A stretch of 64,000 nt of DNA, from NCBI GenBank assembly GCA_002840155.1, contig PGZH01000005.1, positions 62,001-126,000 on the forward strand, written 5' to 3'. Below are positions 35,550-45,016 of the stretch, piece by piece. The stretch comes from Gammaproteobacteria bacterium HGW-Gammaproteobacteria-13 (lineage in GTDB: Bacteria > Pseudomonadota > Gammaproteobacteria > Pseudomonadales > Pseudomonadaceae). The translations under genes were made by a program, and so were the position numbers. Every line of letters begins with the position of its first letter. Position 1 is the stretch's first letter. The notes below the pieces were generated by a model. That model searched no databases, was not told the origin of the DNA, and was given only the letters and a program-made list of their open reading frames with translations.

Positions 35550-38500
35550 TACGTCGCGTCCTTACTCAGTGCCGGATTGCTGTGTATCGCCGCCCGTAAA
35601 ACCGCCAGGGCGTCGTCCAGAATATAACTGTTGATAGCCCGCTCCAGCGCCGCAAAACCCGAGCCCAGCACCGCCTTGAACAAGGCCGCCTCCTGCTGGA
35701 ACAACTCAATGGCATCGGCATCGTCATCACCGAGCAAGTACTCCAGGCGAGCCACCAACTGGCGTACACGCGGCCAGTCGATAGCACCGGCGGCGGCCTC
35801 CGTCACGGCTTGCGCGGGCAGCACCGCCTGCAGACGCGCGATCAACTCGGCGCAGCTTTCGCCCAGTGCGCTGAGCTGCGCATCAAACTGACTATCCGGC
35901 GGCCCTAGCCTGAGGCGGTCTTCCAGCACGCCGGCCTGTTCGGCCAGGCCATTGGCGCCGATGGTCGCGGCCGTGCCCTTAAGCGTATGCAGGGCACGCA
36001 GGGCATCCTCGTGCAGGCCTTCGGCAAGCAGGCGCCGCGTCTGCTCGGCGGCATCGGCCTGACCCTGGACAAATTTGCGCAGCATCGATTCATAGGCCGT
36101 GCGCTTGTTGAGTACCCGGCGCAAGCCGCCCTGCACATCCACGCCGGCAATTTCGGGAAAGCCTGCTTCAGCCTGGGCAGGCGCCCGCGCAACGGGCACC
36201 GCGCTGCCCGTGTCAGCCGCCGCTGGCAGCCATTTCAGCAACAGCGCGAACAGCTCGTCCGGGTCGATGGGTTTGGCCAGATGCGCATTCATACCGGCGG
36301 CCAGGCACCGCTCGCGGTCGCTGCTCATGGCGTTGGCAGTCATGGCCAACACCGGCAGCTCAGCCCAACTCGGGTTGGCGCGGATCTGCTGGGTGGCGGT
36401 CAGGCCATCCATCACCGGCATCTGCATATCCATCAGCACCAGCTGGTAATCGTGAGCGGCCAGCATATCCAGGGCGACCTGGCCATTTTCAGCCACGGCA
36501 ACGCAAACCCCGGCGGCCTCCAACAGGTCACGGCCAACCTGCTGGTTCAGCTCGTTATCATCCACCAGCAGCACCTGCGCGCCCTGCAGCGCACTGAGGT
36601 CCTGCACGCTGACGTTACTGGCCGGGCGCAGGCTGCTCTCACTGGCGCTGCTGCCGCCAAGAGCGCGAATCGCCGCATCAAACAGCAACGACGGGCTCAC
36701 CGGTTTGACCAGCAGCAAGGCAATCCCGGCCTGCTCAGCCTCATGGAAGACTTCTTCGCGACCATAAGCCGTAACGATCACCGGCTGCGGCGCAGGGTCG
36801 AGCAAGGCCAGCTGGCGGCAGGTTTCCAGGCCATTGATGCCGGGCATTTTCCAATCAACAAAGGCTGCCTCAAAGGGTGTGCCGGCAGCGCAGGCCTTGG
36901 CAGCAAGCTCCAGCGCCTGCTCGCCGCAGTCGGCTTCCGCCACCTGAAAACTCATGGAGCGCAGCAGGCTGGCATGGATATGCAGGGCCTGCGGGTTATC
37001 GTCCACCACCAGCACCCGGCGGTTGCGCAAATCCGGGGTTGGCAGCAGCGACAGCACAGGTTTTGGCGCAGCAACCACGCCCAGATGAGCGGTAAACCAG
37101 AAGGTGCTGCCCTGCCCCAACAGGCTGTCGACGCCGACTTCGCCATGCATCAGCTCGGCCAGCTTGCGCGAAATCGCCAGGCCCAGCCCGGTGCCGCCGT
37201 ACTTGCGCGTGGTCGAACTGTCGGCCTGCTGGAATGACTGAAACAGCCGCGCCTGTTGTTCGGGCGAGAGGCCGATACCGGAGTCCTCGACCTCAAAGCG
37301 TACCTGAACACCCTTGGCATCCTGCGCCAGCAGCCGCGCACGAATCACCACGCCGCCCTGTTCGGTGAACTTGACCGCATTATTGGCGTAGTTGATCAGC
37401 ACCTGGCCCAGGCGCAGCGGGTCGCCGATAAAACTCCCGGGCAGTTGCGGGTCAATGTCGAAGATCAGTTCCAGATCCTTAGCAGCGCATTTCTCACCGA
37501 TCAGGCTGGCCATGTTTTCCAGCACTGTGTGCAACTCGAACGGCACCGACTCGACATCCAGCTTACCGGCCTCGATCTTGCTCAGGTCGAGGATGTCGTT
37601 GATCAGCCCCAGCAGATGCTGGCCCGAACGCTGAATCTTCTCCACATAGTCGCGCTGCTTGGCAGTCAAGTCGCTGCTCAGCACCAAGTGGCTCATGCCG
37701 ATTACCGCATTCATCGGCGTGCGAATCTCGTGGCTCATATTGGCCAGGAAGTCCGACTTCAGCTGCGATGCGCTTTCGGCCTTGGTCCGGGCGATCTGCA
37801 GTTCTTTTTCGTGTTCACGCAGCGTCTGGTTGGCCTCGGCCAGCTCCTGAGTGCGTTGCTGCACGCGCCCTTCAAGCACCTCTTCATTTTCCTGCAGGGC
37901 TTCCACCAACTTGCCCTGCGCCGCCAGCAGCTCGCGCTGGGCGCGCACGCGCTGGCGGGTCTGGCGCAGCATGGCGAGACCAAACATCAGAGTGAGAAAG
38001 CCTTGAAACAGGGTCAACGCCGTGGTGACCACAACCTGGGAGCGCAACTCGGCGTTGCGCCCATCGACGGTACGCGCCGCCAGTTGCGCCGAGGTGTAGA
38101 CGAGATCCTGAATATCGAACTGGAGCAGTTGCAGCTGCTCACGCAGCAAGCTGGCATTCAGCGGCGTGCCACGTCGAACAAAGTCTTCAAGTGCCGCATC
38201 GGCCGTGCGGATAAAGCTTTCCAAGGCTTGCAGGGTTTGCTGGTAGATCGCCTCATCGCCCATCAGGCGCTGCGCCGACTCGGTCTGGATGGTGCTGACG
38301 CGACTGACGAAGATGTCGTAACGCAGTTGCAGCTCATCAATGCCGATACTGCCAAGCTGGTCAGACGCCTGATTGCGGCGCGACCTCACCGGATCAAGGA
38401 TGTAGGTGTGCAGCGCATGATCAAAGCGCTGGTACTCGGTGCTCATCTGGGCAAAGGCCCACAGCGCGTTGTCGTCACCACTGCGCATAACCTCACTGAG

Positions 38501-38593
38501 GCTGCGGTACTGGTGAGCGAGAATCGCTCCGATTGCCACGTATAGCAGCACCAGGCTGATGATCAACAGCCATAACAGGCGGAACTTGCGCAT
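35549..38593 (-). CDS. Hybrid sensor histidine kinase with two receivers and Hpt domain
   Basis: A 1014-residue protein. An N-terminal membrane segment (about 6-27) and a second one (about 185-208) flank a helical periplasmic sensor. A coiled coil precedes the kinase: H-box [19 protein letters not shown] (His near 288), ATPase with [13 protein letters not shown] and GTGLGLAI. Receiver 1 has [12 protein letters not shown], receiver 2 has [14 protein letters not shown], and a C-terminal Hpt carries [13 protein letters not shown]. This is a complete BarA-like phosphorelay chain. It starts 2 bases after the periplasmic molybdopterin-fold protein. Confidence 0.95.
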   Translation of the reverse strand: MRKFRLLWLLIISLVLLYVAIGAILAHQYRSLSEVMRSGDDNALWAFAQMSTEYQRFDHALHTYILDPVRSRRNQASDQLGSIGIDELQLRYDIFVSRVSTIQTESAQRLMGDEAIYQQTLQALESFIRTADAALEDFVRRGTPLNASLLREQLQLLQFDIQDLVYTSAQLAARTVDGRNAELRSQVVVTTALTLFQGFLTLMFGLAMLRQTRQRVRAQRELLAAQGKLVEALQENEEVLEGRVQQRTQELAEANQTLREHEKELQIARTKAESASQLKSDFLANMSHEIRTPMNAVIGMSHLVLSSDLTAKQRDYVEKIQRSGQHLLGLINDILDLSKIEAGKLDVESVPFELHTVLENMASLIGEKCAAKDLELIFDIDPQLPGSFIGDPLRLGQVLINYANNAVKFTEQGGVVIRARLLAQDAKGVQVRFEVEDSGIGLSPEQQARLFQSFQQADSSTTRKYGGTGLGLAISRKLAELMHGEVGVDSLLGQGSTFWFTAHLGVVAAPKPVLSLLPTPDLRNRRVLVVDDNPQALHIHASLLRSMSFQVAEADCGEQALELAAKACAAGTPFEAAFVDWKMPGINGLETCRQLALLDPAPQPVIVTAYGREEVFHEAEQAGIALLLVKPVSPSLLFDAAIRALGGSSASESSLRPASNVSVQDLSALQGAQVLLVDDNELNQQVGRDLLEAAGVCVAVAENGQVALDMLAAHDYQLVLMDMQMPVMDGLTATQQIRANPSWAELPVLAMTANAMSSDRERCLAAGMNAHLAKPIDPDELFALLLKWLPAAADTGSAVPVARAPAQAEAGFPEIAGVDVQGGLRRVLNKRTAYESMLRKFVQGQADAAEQTRRLLAEGLHEDALRALHTLKGTAATIGANGLAEQAGVLEDRLRLGPPDSQFDAQLSALGESCAELIARLQAVLPAQAVTEAAAGAIDWPRVRQLVARLEYLLGDDDADAIELFQQEAALFKAVLGSGFAALERAINSYILDDALAVLRAAIHSNPALSKDAT

Positions 38594-38595
38594 GG

Positions 38596-39105
38596 CTATT
38601 TGATCTGCAGGGCGCGCAGTTGCCAGGCCGAGCGATTGTAAAAAGTCGCAGCCTGCAGCTCGGCTTTGCTATCGAACGGGTACACCAGAAACAGCGGGCC
38701 CTTTTCGCGCACAGGCATGGGCTGGCCATTCATCAGAATGGCCACAATCAGGTCGTATTTAATCGCGTCGCTGAAGGGAATCTCGGTGCGGTAGTCATTC
38801 AGGGCAATCGCGGTAATGCCCTCGCCTTTGGCCCCGGCGGCGGCCAGCACATCACGCAGCAAGGGACCTGTGAACGTCACCGGTTCGGCATACCAGGGTG
38901 TTTGCGTGGTGAAACTGCGCTGCGGCAAGGCTTGCAGCATCGCCATATCGAACACGGCTTGCTGCTGCATATTCGGCTGTGTCACCAACCCGGAAATACT
39001 CAGCACAGCAGGCCCAATGGGCTTGTCGAGCGCCAGACTCAGGCCCGAAAACAGTAGCAATGTGCTCAGCGCAAGCGCCTGCAGGTGATAGTGGCTGGTA
39101 GACAC
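38596..39105 (-). CDS. Periplasmic oxidoreductase molybdopterin-binding-fold protein
   Basis: About 169 residues with a signal peptide ([15 protein letters not shown]). The body ([78 protein letters not shown]) is the sulfite-oxidase/molybdopterin-binding fold, but without the Cys that ligates molybdenum, so it is probably a sensor or binding module. The GTG start is preferred because AGGGG is 7 bases upstream; ATG codons 6 and 18 bases earlier are alternatives. It heads the signalling unit. Confidence 0.75.
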   Translation of the reverse strand: MSTSHYHLQALALSTLLLFSGLSLALDKPIGPAVLSISGLVTQPNMQQQAVFDMAMLQALPQRSFTTQTPWYAEPVTFTGPLLRDVLAAAGAKGEGITAIALNDYRTEIPFSDAIKYDLIVAILMNGQPMPVREKGPLFLVYPFDSKAELQAATFYNRSAWQLRALQIK

Positions 39106-39298
39106 AGGCATTCCCCTCAACATCCATTATTCGGAGATGACACGGCAGGCAGCAGCACTGTCCATGACAACCATTCGTGCAGAGCAGCGAATGATTCTCG
39201 AAGCGTAGAACAGTTGCTCGCCACCAGCCGTGTTTGTGCCGATTAATGCATGAGTTTGAGAGGCACGCCAGCACTTTGGCGATGCCTGCCGGCCTGAA

Positions 39299-40480
39299 TC
39301 AGGCCACCACTTTGGCCGCCTTGAGCTGGGCGATCTGCTCGGCGTTGTAGCCCAGCTCTATCAGCACCTCGCTGGTGTGCGCGCCCAGGGTTGCACCGAT
39401 ATGCCGGGGCGCGGGCAAGCCGCTGGAAAACTTGATCGGGCAGGCGATCTGCGCCTGTGGGCCACTGCCCACACGCGGCACGTCGGTGACCAGGCCGCGA
39501 GCCTTTATCTGCGGGTGTTCGACCGCCTCGCTGAGGTTAAGCATGGGCTCCACGCAGGCATCCAGGCCGGCGAACACCTGACTCCATTCAGCGAAATCGC
39601 GTTTCTCGAACTCGATTTCGATCTCACGCTTGAGCGCCTGCTGATCCTCGGGCTTCTGCGACAGGCCACGCGCGGCCAGCTCCGGGCGGCCGATGGCGGA
39701 GCAAAACTGCTGCATAAACTGCGGCTCCAAGCTGCCGACCGAGAACCAGCGGCCGTCGCGGGTGCGGTAGTAGTCGTAGAAGCTGCCGCCGTTGAGCGCC
39801 TGGTTTTCCATCGCCGGCTCCACGCCAGCCGCCAGATAACCCGCACCGGCCATGCCGTGCAGGCTAAAAGCGCAGTCGGTCATGCTGATATCCACCTGCT
39901 GGCCCTGCCCCGTGGCCTGACGCTGGATCACCGCCGCGAGCAGGCCGATTACCCCATGCAGCGAGCCGCCGGCGATATCCGCCGCCTGAATGCCCAACGG
40001 CAGCGGCCCGCTTTCACGGCGGCCGGTGTAACTGGCGATACCGGCCAGGGCCAGGTAATTGATGTCGTGGCCGGCGCGGTCTTTGTACGGCCCGCTCTGG
40101 CCGTAGCCTGTGATCGACACGTAGATCAGCCTGGGGTTGATCGCCTTCAGCGCTTCATAACCGACACCGAGCTTGTCCATCACCCCAGGACGGAATTGCT
40201 CCAGCACGATGTCGTACTCGGCCACCAGCTGTTTGACCATTTCCACCGCCTCGGCCTGTTTCAGGTCCAGGGCGATGCAGCGCTTGTTGCGATTGAGATA
40301 CGCATGGCTGGCCGATACGCCGCCATCGTGCGGCGGCAGTACGCGCACCAGATCCATGCGCGAAGGCGACTCGACCCGCAGCACCTCGGCGCCCATGTCA
40401 GCTAGCAGCAGCGAGGCAAACGGCCCGGGCAACAGGGTGGAGAAATCCAGCACTTTCAGTGACGACAGCGGGCCTTGCAT
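39299..40480 (-). CDS. CaiB/BaiF family CoA-transferase or alpha-methylacyl-CoA racemase
   Basis: A 393-residue class III CoA-transferase. It begins MQGPLSSLKVLDFSTLLPGPFASLLLADMGAE split by the usual strand-helix pattern; NRNKRCIALDLK and GHDINYLALAG are family motifs. The sequence style (AGHDINYLALAG, DMGAEVLRVE) is close to alpha-methylacyl-CoA racemases, where His and Asp act in the active site. AGAGGAG is 6 bases before the ATG. It lies with an acyl-CoA ligase and an acyl-CoA dehydrogenase, which suggests breakdown of a branched or unusual acyl chain. Confidence 0.9.
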   Translation of the reverse strand: MQGPLSSLKVLDFSTLLPGPFASLLLADMGAEVLRVESPSRMDLVRVLPPHDGGVSASHAYLNRNKRCIALDLKQAEAVEMVKQLVAEYDIVLEQFRPGVMDKLGVGYEALKAINPRLIYVSITGYGQSGPYKDRAGHDINYLALAGIASYTGRRESGPLPLGIQAADIAGGSLHGVIGLLAAVIQRQATGQGQQVDISMTDCAFSLHGMAGAGYLAAGVEPAMENQALNGGSFYDYYRTRDGRWFSVGSLEPQFMQQFCSAIGRPELAARGLSQKPEDQQALKREIEIEFEKRDFAEWSQVFAGLDACVEPMLNLSEAVEHPQIKARGLVTDVPRVGSGPQAQIACPIKFSSGLPAPRHIGATLGAHTSEVLIELGYNAEQIAQLKAAKVVA

Positions 40481-40506
40481 AACAGCTCCTCTGGGAACTC
40501 AATCCC

Positions 40507-40563
40507 GTAGCCCGGACGCAATCCGGGGAATATCAACAGATTCCCGGATTACATCCGGGCTAC
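40507..40563. repeat. REPIN
   Basis: GTAGCCCGGACGCAATCCGGG and CCCGGATTACATCCGGGCTAC are inverted around a 15-base spacer. It fills the gap between the acyl-CoA ligase and the CaiB-type gene. Confidence 0.88.
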
Positions 40564-40570
40564 CCAACGT

Positions 40571-42208
40571 TCACTGCCAATGCAGCGGCTGCTTGGCATC
40601 CAGCTCGCTGAGCTGGTCGGCAAAGCGTGCTTCCAGTACGTTGCGGCGGATTTTCATGGTCGGCGTCATGCAGCCGTTGTCCACGGTCCAGGCCTCGCGA
40701 ACCAGTACAAAGTGGCTAAGCCGCTCGTGAGCCTCAAGCTGGGCATTGAGCTGCTGCAAAGTCTGCGCAAGGTCAGCCGCCACCTGCTCGCGGGCCTGCT
40801 CACGGGCCGCTGGCGACAGTTCGATCAACGCCAATGGCTGATCCATATTGCTGCCCATCAGGCACACCTGCTCGACCCAGAGGTTCTTGGCGATCTCGCC
40901 TTCAATCGGTGCCGGGGCGATGTACTTGCCCTTGCTGGTCTTGAAGATGTCCTTCACCCGCCCGGTTATTTTCAGGTAACCGGCCGCATCCACCTCGCCC
41001 TTGTCGCCGGTGTGCAGCCAGCCATCGGTGATGGTTTCGGCGGTTTTCTCCGGGTCCTGGTAATAGCCCAGCATCAGGCTCGGGCAGCGCAGGAGAATTT
41101 CGCCATTCTCGGCGATACGCAGTTCATTACCCGGCATCGGTCGGCCCACGGTGCCAAAACGCACCTGCCCCGGCCGGTTGAAACAGCCATAGGCCAGGTG
41201 CTCGGTCATGCCGTAGCCCTCGCAGATGGTGATGCCGATGCTCTGATACCAGTCGAGCAACGCGCGCGGAATCGCCGCCGCACCGCTGACCAGAATGCGC
41301 GCACGGTCCAGCCCCAGGCCCTTGCGAATCTTGCGCGCGACCAGGCCGCCGATCAGCGGAATACCCAGCAGCCGCGCCAGCTTGGGCTGCGGCAGCTTCT
41401 CCAGCACGCCCTGCTGAAAGCGCGTCCACAGCCGTGGCACGGAGAAGAATACGGTCGGCCGTACATGGCGCAGGTCGCTGGCAAAGGTTTCCAGCGACTC
41501 GACAAAAGCCACCCGCCCGCCGCTGTACAGCGCATTCATTTCCACCAGAAAACGCTCGGCGGCATGCGACAGCGGCAGATAGGAGAAGTACTGATCCTGT
41601 TCGGTAATCTGCAGTTCTTTAACCGAGCGCCCACCGGCAATGGCAAAGGCCCTGGCCGAGAGCATCACGCCCTTGGGCTGGCCGGTGGTGCCGGAGGTAT
41701 AGAGGATGCTCAGCAACTCATCCGGCGACTGCATGTGGCCATCGCGTAACGGCTGATGCGCTGCCAGCAAGGCATGCCAGCCGTGACTGGCTTCGATGGT
41801 CGGATATGGCATGGAGATCCGCATAACTTCAGCGGGGATGCCCGGCGCCAGCTTGGCCGGCTCATCCAGCTTGCCGAGGAAGATTGCCTTGCACTGCGAA
41901 TGGCGCAGCACGTAGTCGATGCTCTCGGCCGACTGCAACGGATACAGGGGCACGCTGATCAGCCCGGCGAGCATGATCGCCATATCAGCGATGATCCACT
42001 CGGCGCAGTTCTTCGCCAAGAGCGCCACCCGATCCCCCGGCACGCAACCCAGCGCGTGCAAGGCCGTGGCCATGCGCCGCGCCTGGTCGTCCACCTGGGC
42101 CCAGGTGAAGTCATGCCACTGGCCGTTTACCGGCTGGCTGAGCCAGACCGCATCGGGGCGTTTCTCAACCCAGAGCGCCAGGCGCTCCAGGGGCAGTTGA
42201 TCGGTCAT
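40571..42208 (-). CDS. AMP-dependent long-chain acyl-CoA synthetase
   Basis: A 545-residue adenylate-forming enzyme. The P-loop SILYTSGTTGQPKGVMLS (about residues 165-182), EGYGMTEHLAYG and LHTGDKGEVDAAGYLKITGRVKD split around the hinge are all in place. The C-terminal catalytic Lys region follows IFKTSKGKYIAPAPIE. It activates fatty or related carboxylic acids with ATP and CoA. GAGGGA precedes its ATG. The exact chain preference is unknown; neighbours suggest a dedicated acid degradation cluster. Confidence 0.92.
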   Translation of the reverse strand: MTDQLPLERLALWVEKRPDAVWLSQPVNGQWHDFTWAQVDDQARRMATALHALGCVPGDRVALLAKNCAEWIIADMAIMLAGLISVPLYPLQSAESIDYVLRHSQCKAIFLGKLDEPAKLAPGIPAEVMRISMPYPTIEASHGWHALLAAHQPLRDGHMQSPDELLSILYTSGTTGQPKGVMLSARAFAIAGGRSVKELQITEQDQYFSYLPLSHAAERFLVEMNALYSGGRVAFVESLETFASDLRHVRPTVFFSVPRLWTRFQQGVLEKLPQPKLARLLGIPLIGGLVARKIRKGLGLDRARILVSGAAAIPRALLDWYQSIGITICEGYGMTEHLAYGCFNRPGQVRFGTVGRPMPGNELRIAENGEILLRCPSLMLGYYQDPEKTAETITDGWLHTGDKGEVDAAGYLKITGRVKDIFKTSKGKYIAPAPIEGEIAKNLWVEQVCLMGSNMDQPLALIELSPAAREQAREQVAADLAQTLQQLNAQLEAHERLSHFVLVREAWTVDNGCMTPTMKIRRNVLEARFADQLSELDAKQPLHWQ

Positions 42209-42588
42209 CGCAATCCCTCGTTCTTATTGTTTTGCAGACATGAACGTTAGCGCTTGAACAACAATCCGGTACTCGCTCGGATTAACTCCTGGGAAACTAA
42301 ATATTGTGCGTTGTCCCAATTAGATGTCGTACGCAGCTTATGTAGGGTGGGTTAGCGACACTGAACGCTGTTCGAAAATCCAAATGCGATAGCGGCGCGG
42401 CGCGTAACCCACCAGGCGATAGAACGCGTTGCGCCGATGGTGGGTTACGCCGCAGCCCGAGTGGCGTGATGCTTGGCAGTGCTGACATGCGGCTAACCCA
42501 CCCTACGCATTACTGCGTTCTAGACATCGTGGCAGGCCCGCACGATTCAACACATAACGGGGGCGTTGCCTTTGTAAAACCCCGTTGT
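42209..42588. other. Repeat-bearing intergenic region (380 bp)
   Basis: No gene is seen. From 42341 to 42509 it holds a large inverted repeat of the GTAGGGTGGGTTAGC type: TGTAGGGTGGGTTAGCG on the left and GGCTAACCCACCCTACGCA on the right, with internal copies of TGGGTTACGC and GCGTAACCCACC. This is related to the repeat near 28.6 kb. The remaining bases upstream of the ligase show nothing recognisable. Confidence 0.7.
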
Positions 42589-43728
42589 TCAAAGCTTCAT
42601 CCCACGGCTGATGATCTCTTTCATGATCTCCGAGGTGCCGGCGAAGATGCGCTGGATGCGCGCGTTCGCGTACATCTTGCAGATCGGGTATTCCCACATA
42701 TAACCCCAGCCGCCGTGCAGTTGCACACCCTCATCGACCACCTTGCACAGCAGTTCGGTGGTGAACAGCTTGGCCTCGGCGGCCACTTCCGGGGTGAGTT
42801 TCTTCTCGTTGTGGTCAGTGACGCAGCGGTCGACAAACACCTGCGCCACGTCGATCTGCGTGCGCATTTCCGCCAGCTTGAAACGGGTGTTCTGGAAGTG
42901 CGAGATCGGCCGGTCGAAGGCCTTGCGTTCTTTCACGTAATCGATGGTGGTCTGCAGCGCCGCCTCGGCCGCCGCCACTGCGCCGCAGGCATTGGTCAGG
43001 CGTTCCTGGGCGAGCATATTCATCAGGTAGAAGAAGCCGCCCTTGGCGTCGCCCAGCAGGTTAGCCTTGGGCACCTTGACGTTATTGAAGAACAGCTCAG
43101 CGGTGTCCTGGCTCTTCATGCCGAGTTTTTCCAGGTTCTTGCCGCGCTCGAAACCTTCCATCCCGCGCTCAACCAGGAACAGGCCCATGGCGTGCTTGTT
43201 GGCCGGGTCGGTCTTGGCCGCAACGATCACCACATCGGCCAGCAAACCGTTGGAGATAAACACCTTGGAGCCGTTAAGCACGTAGTGATCACCCTGATCC
43301 ACCGCGCTGGTGCGCATGCCAGCCAGATCCGAGCCGGCGCTCGGTTCGGTCATCGCCACCGCGAGAATCAGCTCACCGCTGATAATCCCCGGCATAAAGC
43401 GCGCCTTCTGCTCGGCATTGCCGTACTCGGCGATATAGGGGCCGCATAGCGCCGAGTGCAGCGGCAACATAAAACCCGGCTCGTTAATCTTCGCCAGCTC
43501 CTCACACATGATCTGCTCGTAACGGAAGTCCTTGAGCCCGGCGCCGCCGTACTCCTCATCCGCCCACGGCAGCAGAAAGCCCATGTCGCCGGCCTTCTTC
43601 CACACCTCGCGGCTGACCACACCAGCTGCTTCCCATTCATCCTGATGTGGCACCACTTCCTTTTTCAGAAAGGCGGCGAAAGCGTCGCGAAACATGTTGT
43701 GTTCGGTGTCGAAAATAAGGCGCTGCAT
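42589..43728 (-). CDS. Acyl-CoA dehydrogenase
   Basis: A 379-residue FAD flavoenzyme. FAD/substrate motifs AVAMTEPSAGSDLAGMRTSA and the C-terminal YGWGYMWEYPICKMYANARI-type segment with RIFAGTSEIMKEIISR are present. The catalytic Glu in this family usually sits just before the YP in this segment; WEYP offers that residue. It introduces an alpha-beta double bond in an acyl-CoA. It is divergent from the AraC-type regulator, which is a candidate controller. Confidence 0.92.
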   Translation of the reverse strand: MQRLIFDTEHNMFRDAFAAFLKKEVVPHQDEWEAAGVVSREVWKKAGDMGFLLPWADEEYGGAGLKDFRYEQIMCEELAKINEPGFMLPLHSALCGPYIAEYGNAEQKARFMPGIISGELILAVAMTEPSAGSDLAGMRTSAVDQGDHYVLNGSKVFISNGLLADVVIVAAKTDPANKHAMGLFLVERGMEGFERGKNLEKLGMKSQDTAELFFNNVKVPKANLLGDAKGGFFYLMNMLAQERLTNACGAVAAAEAALQTTIDYVKERKAFDRPISHFQNTRFKLAEMRTQIDVAQVFVDRCVTDHNEKKLTPEVAAEAKLFTTELLCKVVDEGVQLHGGWGYMWEYPICKMYANARIQRIFAGTSEIMKEIISRGMKL

Positions 43729-43888
43729 GCGGGTGTGCTCCCTGAGCTGAAGTCGTGCAGCAGGTTAGGCCCCGCGCCCCTGCCGCCTCAATGACCCATG
43801 CGCTCAGCCTGGATTGACCCAATCGCTCGACCGGCTTGTCGGCAGCGCAGTCAGCTGCCTACCATCGGCTTACTTTCAAGGAGCCGTC

Positions 43889-44887
43889 ATGCGCGAACGC
43901 ACCATCGCCAGCCACTTTGTCCGCGCTGCCTTGCGCGGCGCCGAACGCCAGGGCCACGACTGCACGCCGTTGCTGCGCCAACTGAGCATCCAACCGGCGC
44001 TGCTCGACGAACCGCGCGCACGGGTCGCCCCCGAACAGTTCGCCCGTTTAGTGCAACTGTTGTGGGAAAGCCTCGACGACGAATACCTGGGTTTCGGCCG
44101 CCTGCGCAGCAAGCGCGGCACCTTCGCCATGATGTGTTACGCAATCATCCACTGCCATTCACTGGAAAAAGCCCTGGGCCGTGGCGCGCTGTTCTACAGC
44201 CTGTTCCCCGAAGCCCCGGCCATCAGCATCCAGCGCGAAGGCGACTGGGCACGGCTGAGCGTGGACGACTCCACCCTGTGGGACCCCGATCACTTTCTGG
44301 TGGAAAGCCTGCTGGTGATCTGGCATCGCCTCGGCAGCTGGCTGATCGGCCAGCGCATCCGCCTGGAAGAAGCCACCTTCACCTATGCCCAACCCGCCCA
44401 CGCCGGCGAATACGAACTGCTATTCCCCTGCACCCGGCGTTTCACAGCCGGGCGCACCAGCCTGCTGTTCCATGCGCGCTACCTGGCCATGCCGCTGCTG
44501 CAGGATGAACGCACCCTCAAGCAATTCCTCCAGCACTCCCCCGCCGACCTGCTGGCCCGCCCGGATGGCGGCGACAGCCTGATCAGCCAAATCCGCCGCC
44601 TGCTAGGGCGCGACTGCAGCAACTGGCCGGATCTGGATGCCGTCGCCCAGCAACTGCATATGAGCCCGCAAACCCTGCGCCGGCACTTGCGCGAGGAAGG
44701 GTCGAGTTTTCAGGAATTGAAGGATCACCTGCGCCGGGATTTGGCGATTTACCACCTGGGGCGCGATGAGCTGGCGATTCAGGATATTGCCGAGCAACTG
44801 GGGTTTTCCGAACCGTCGGCGTTTCATCGGGCGTTTAAGAAATGGACGGGGCTAACGCCGGGGGCTTATCGGGCGCAGGAGGGGTGA
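43889..44887 (+). CDS. AraC family transcriptional regulator
   Basis: A 332-residue regulator starting MRERTIASHFVRAALRG with AAGGAG 6 bases upstream. The N-terminal 200 residues match the arabinose-binding-like domain of OruR/ArgR-type AraC regulators. The C-terminal double helix-turn-helix (about 225-330) includes LHMSPQTLRRHLREEGSSF and DIAEQLGFSEPSAFHRAFKKW. It is divergent from the acyl-CoA dehydrogenase and probably regulates the acyl-CoA genes. It is the last gene before the AT-rich island. Confidence 0.92.
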   Translation: MRERTIASHFVRAALRGAERQGHDCTPLLRQLSIQPALLDEPRARVAPEQFARLVQLLWESLDDEYLGFGRLRSKRGTFAMMCYAIIHCHSLEKALGRGALFYSLFPEAPAISIQREGDWARLSVDDSTLWDPDHFLVESLLVIWHRLGSWLIGQRIRLEEATFTYAQPAHAGEYELLFPCTRRFTAGRTSLLFHARYLAMPLLQDERTLKQFLQHSPADLLARPDGGDSLISQIRRLLGRDCSNWPDLDAVAQQLHMSPQTLRRHLREEGSSFQELKDHLRRDLAIYHLGRDELAIQDIAEQLGFSEPSAFHRAFKKWTGLTPGAYRAQEG

Positions 44888-45016
44888 GGTTGGGTGGACT
44901 GTTTGCAGTAGCGAAAAATAGTCGCTATCCGCGACATAGGAATTTATGCGACAGGTGTCGTATGCAAGCGCAATACCCATGCCAAAAATTAGTAGCTATT
45001 TTTAAAAAGGCAAACT

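Noticed and set aside
44888-45016. Attachment site for an integrated element left of the HEPN gene
   Set aside because: No tRNA gene, integrase or matching direct repeat was found on the two sides of the AT-rich gene.
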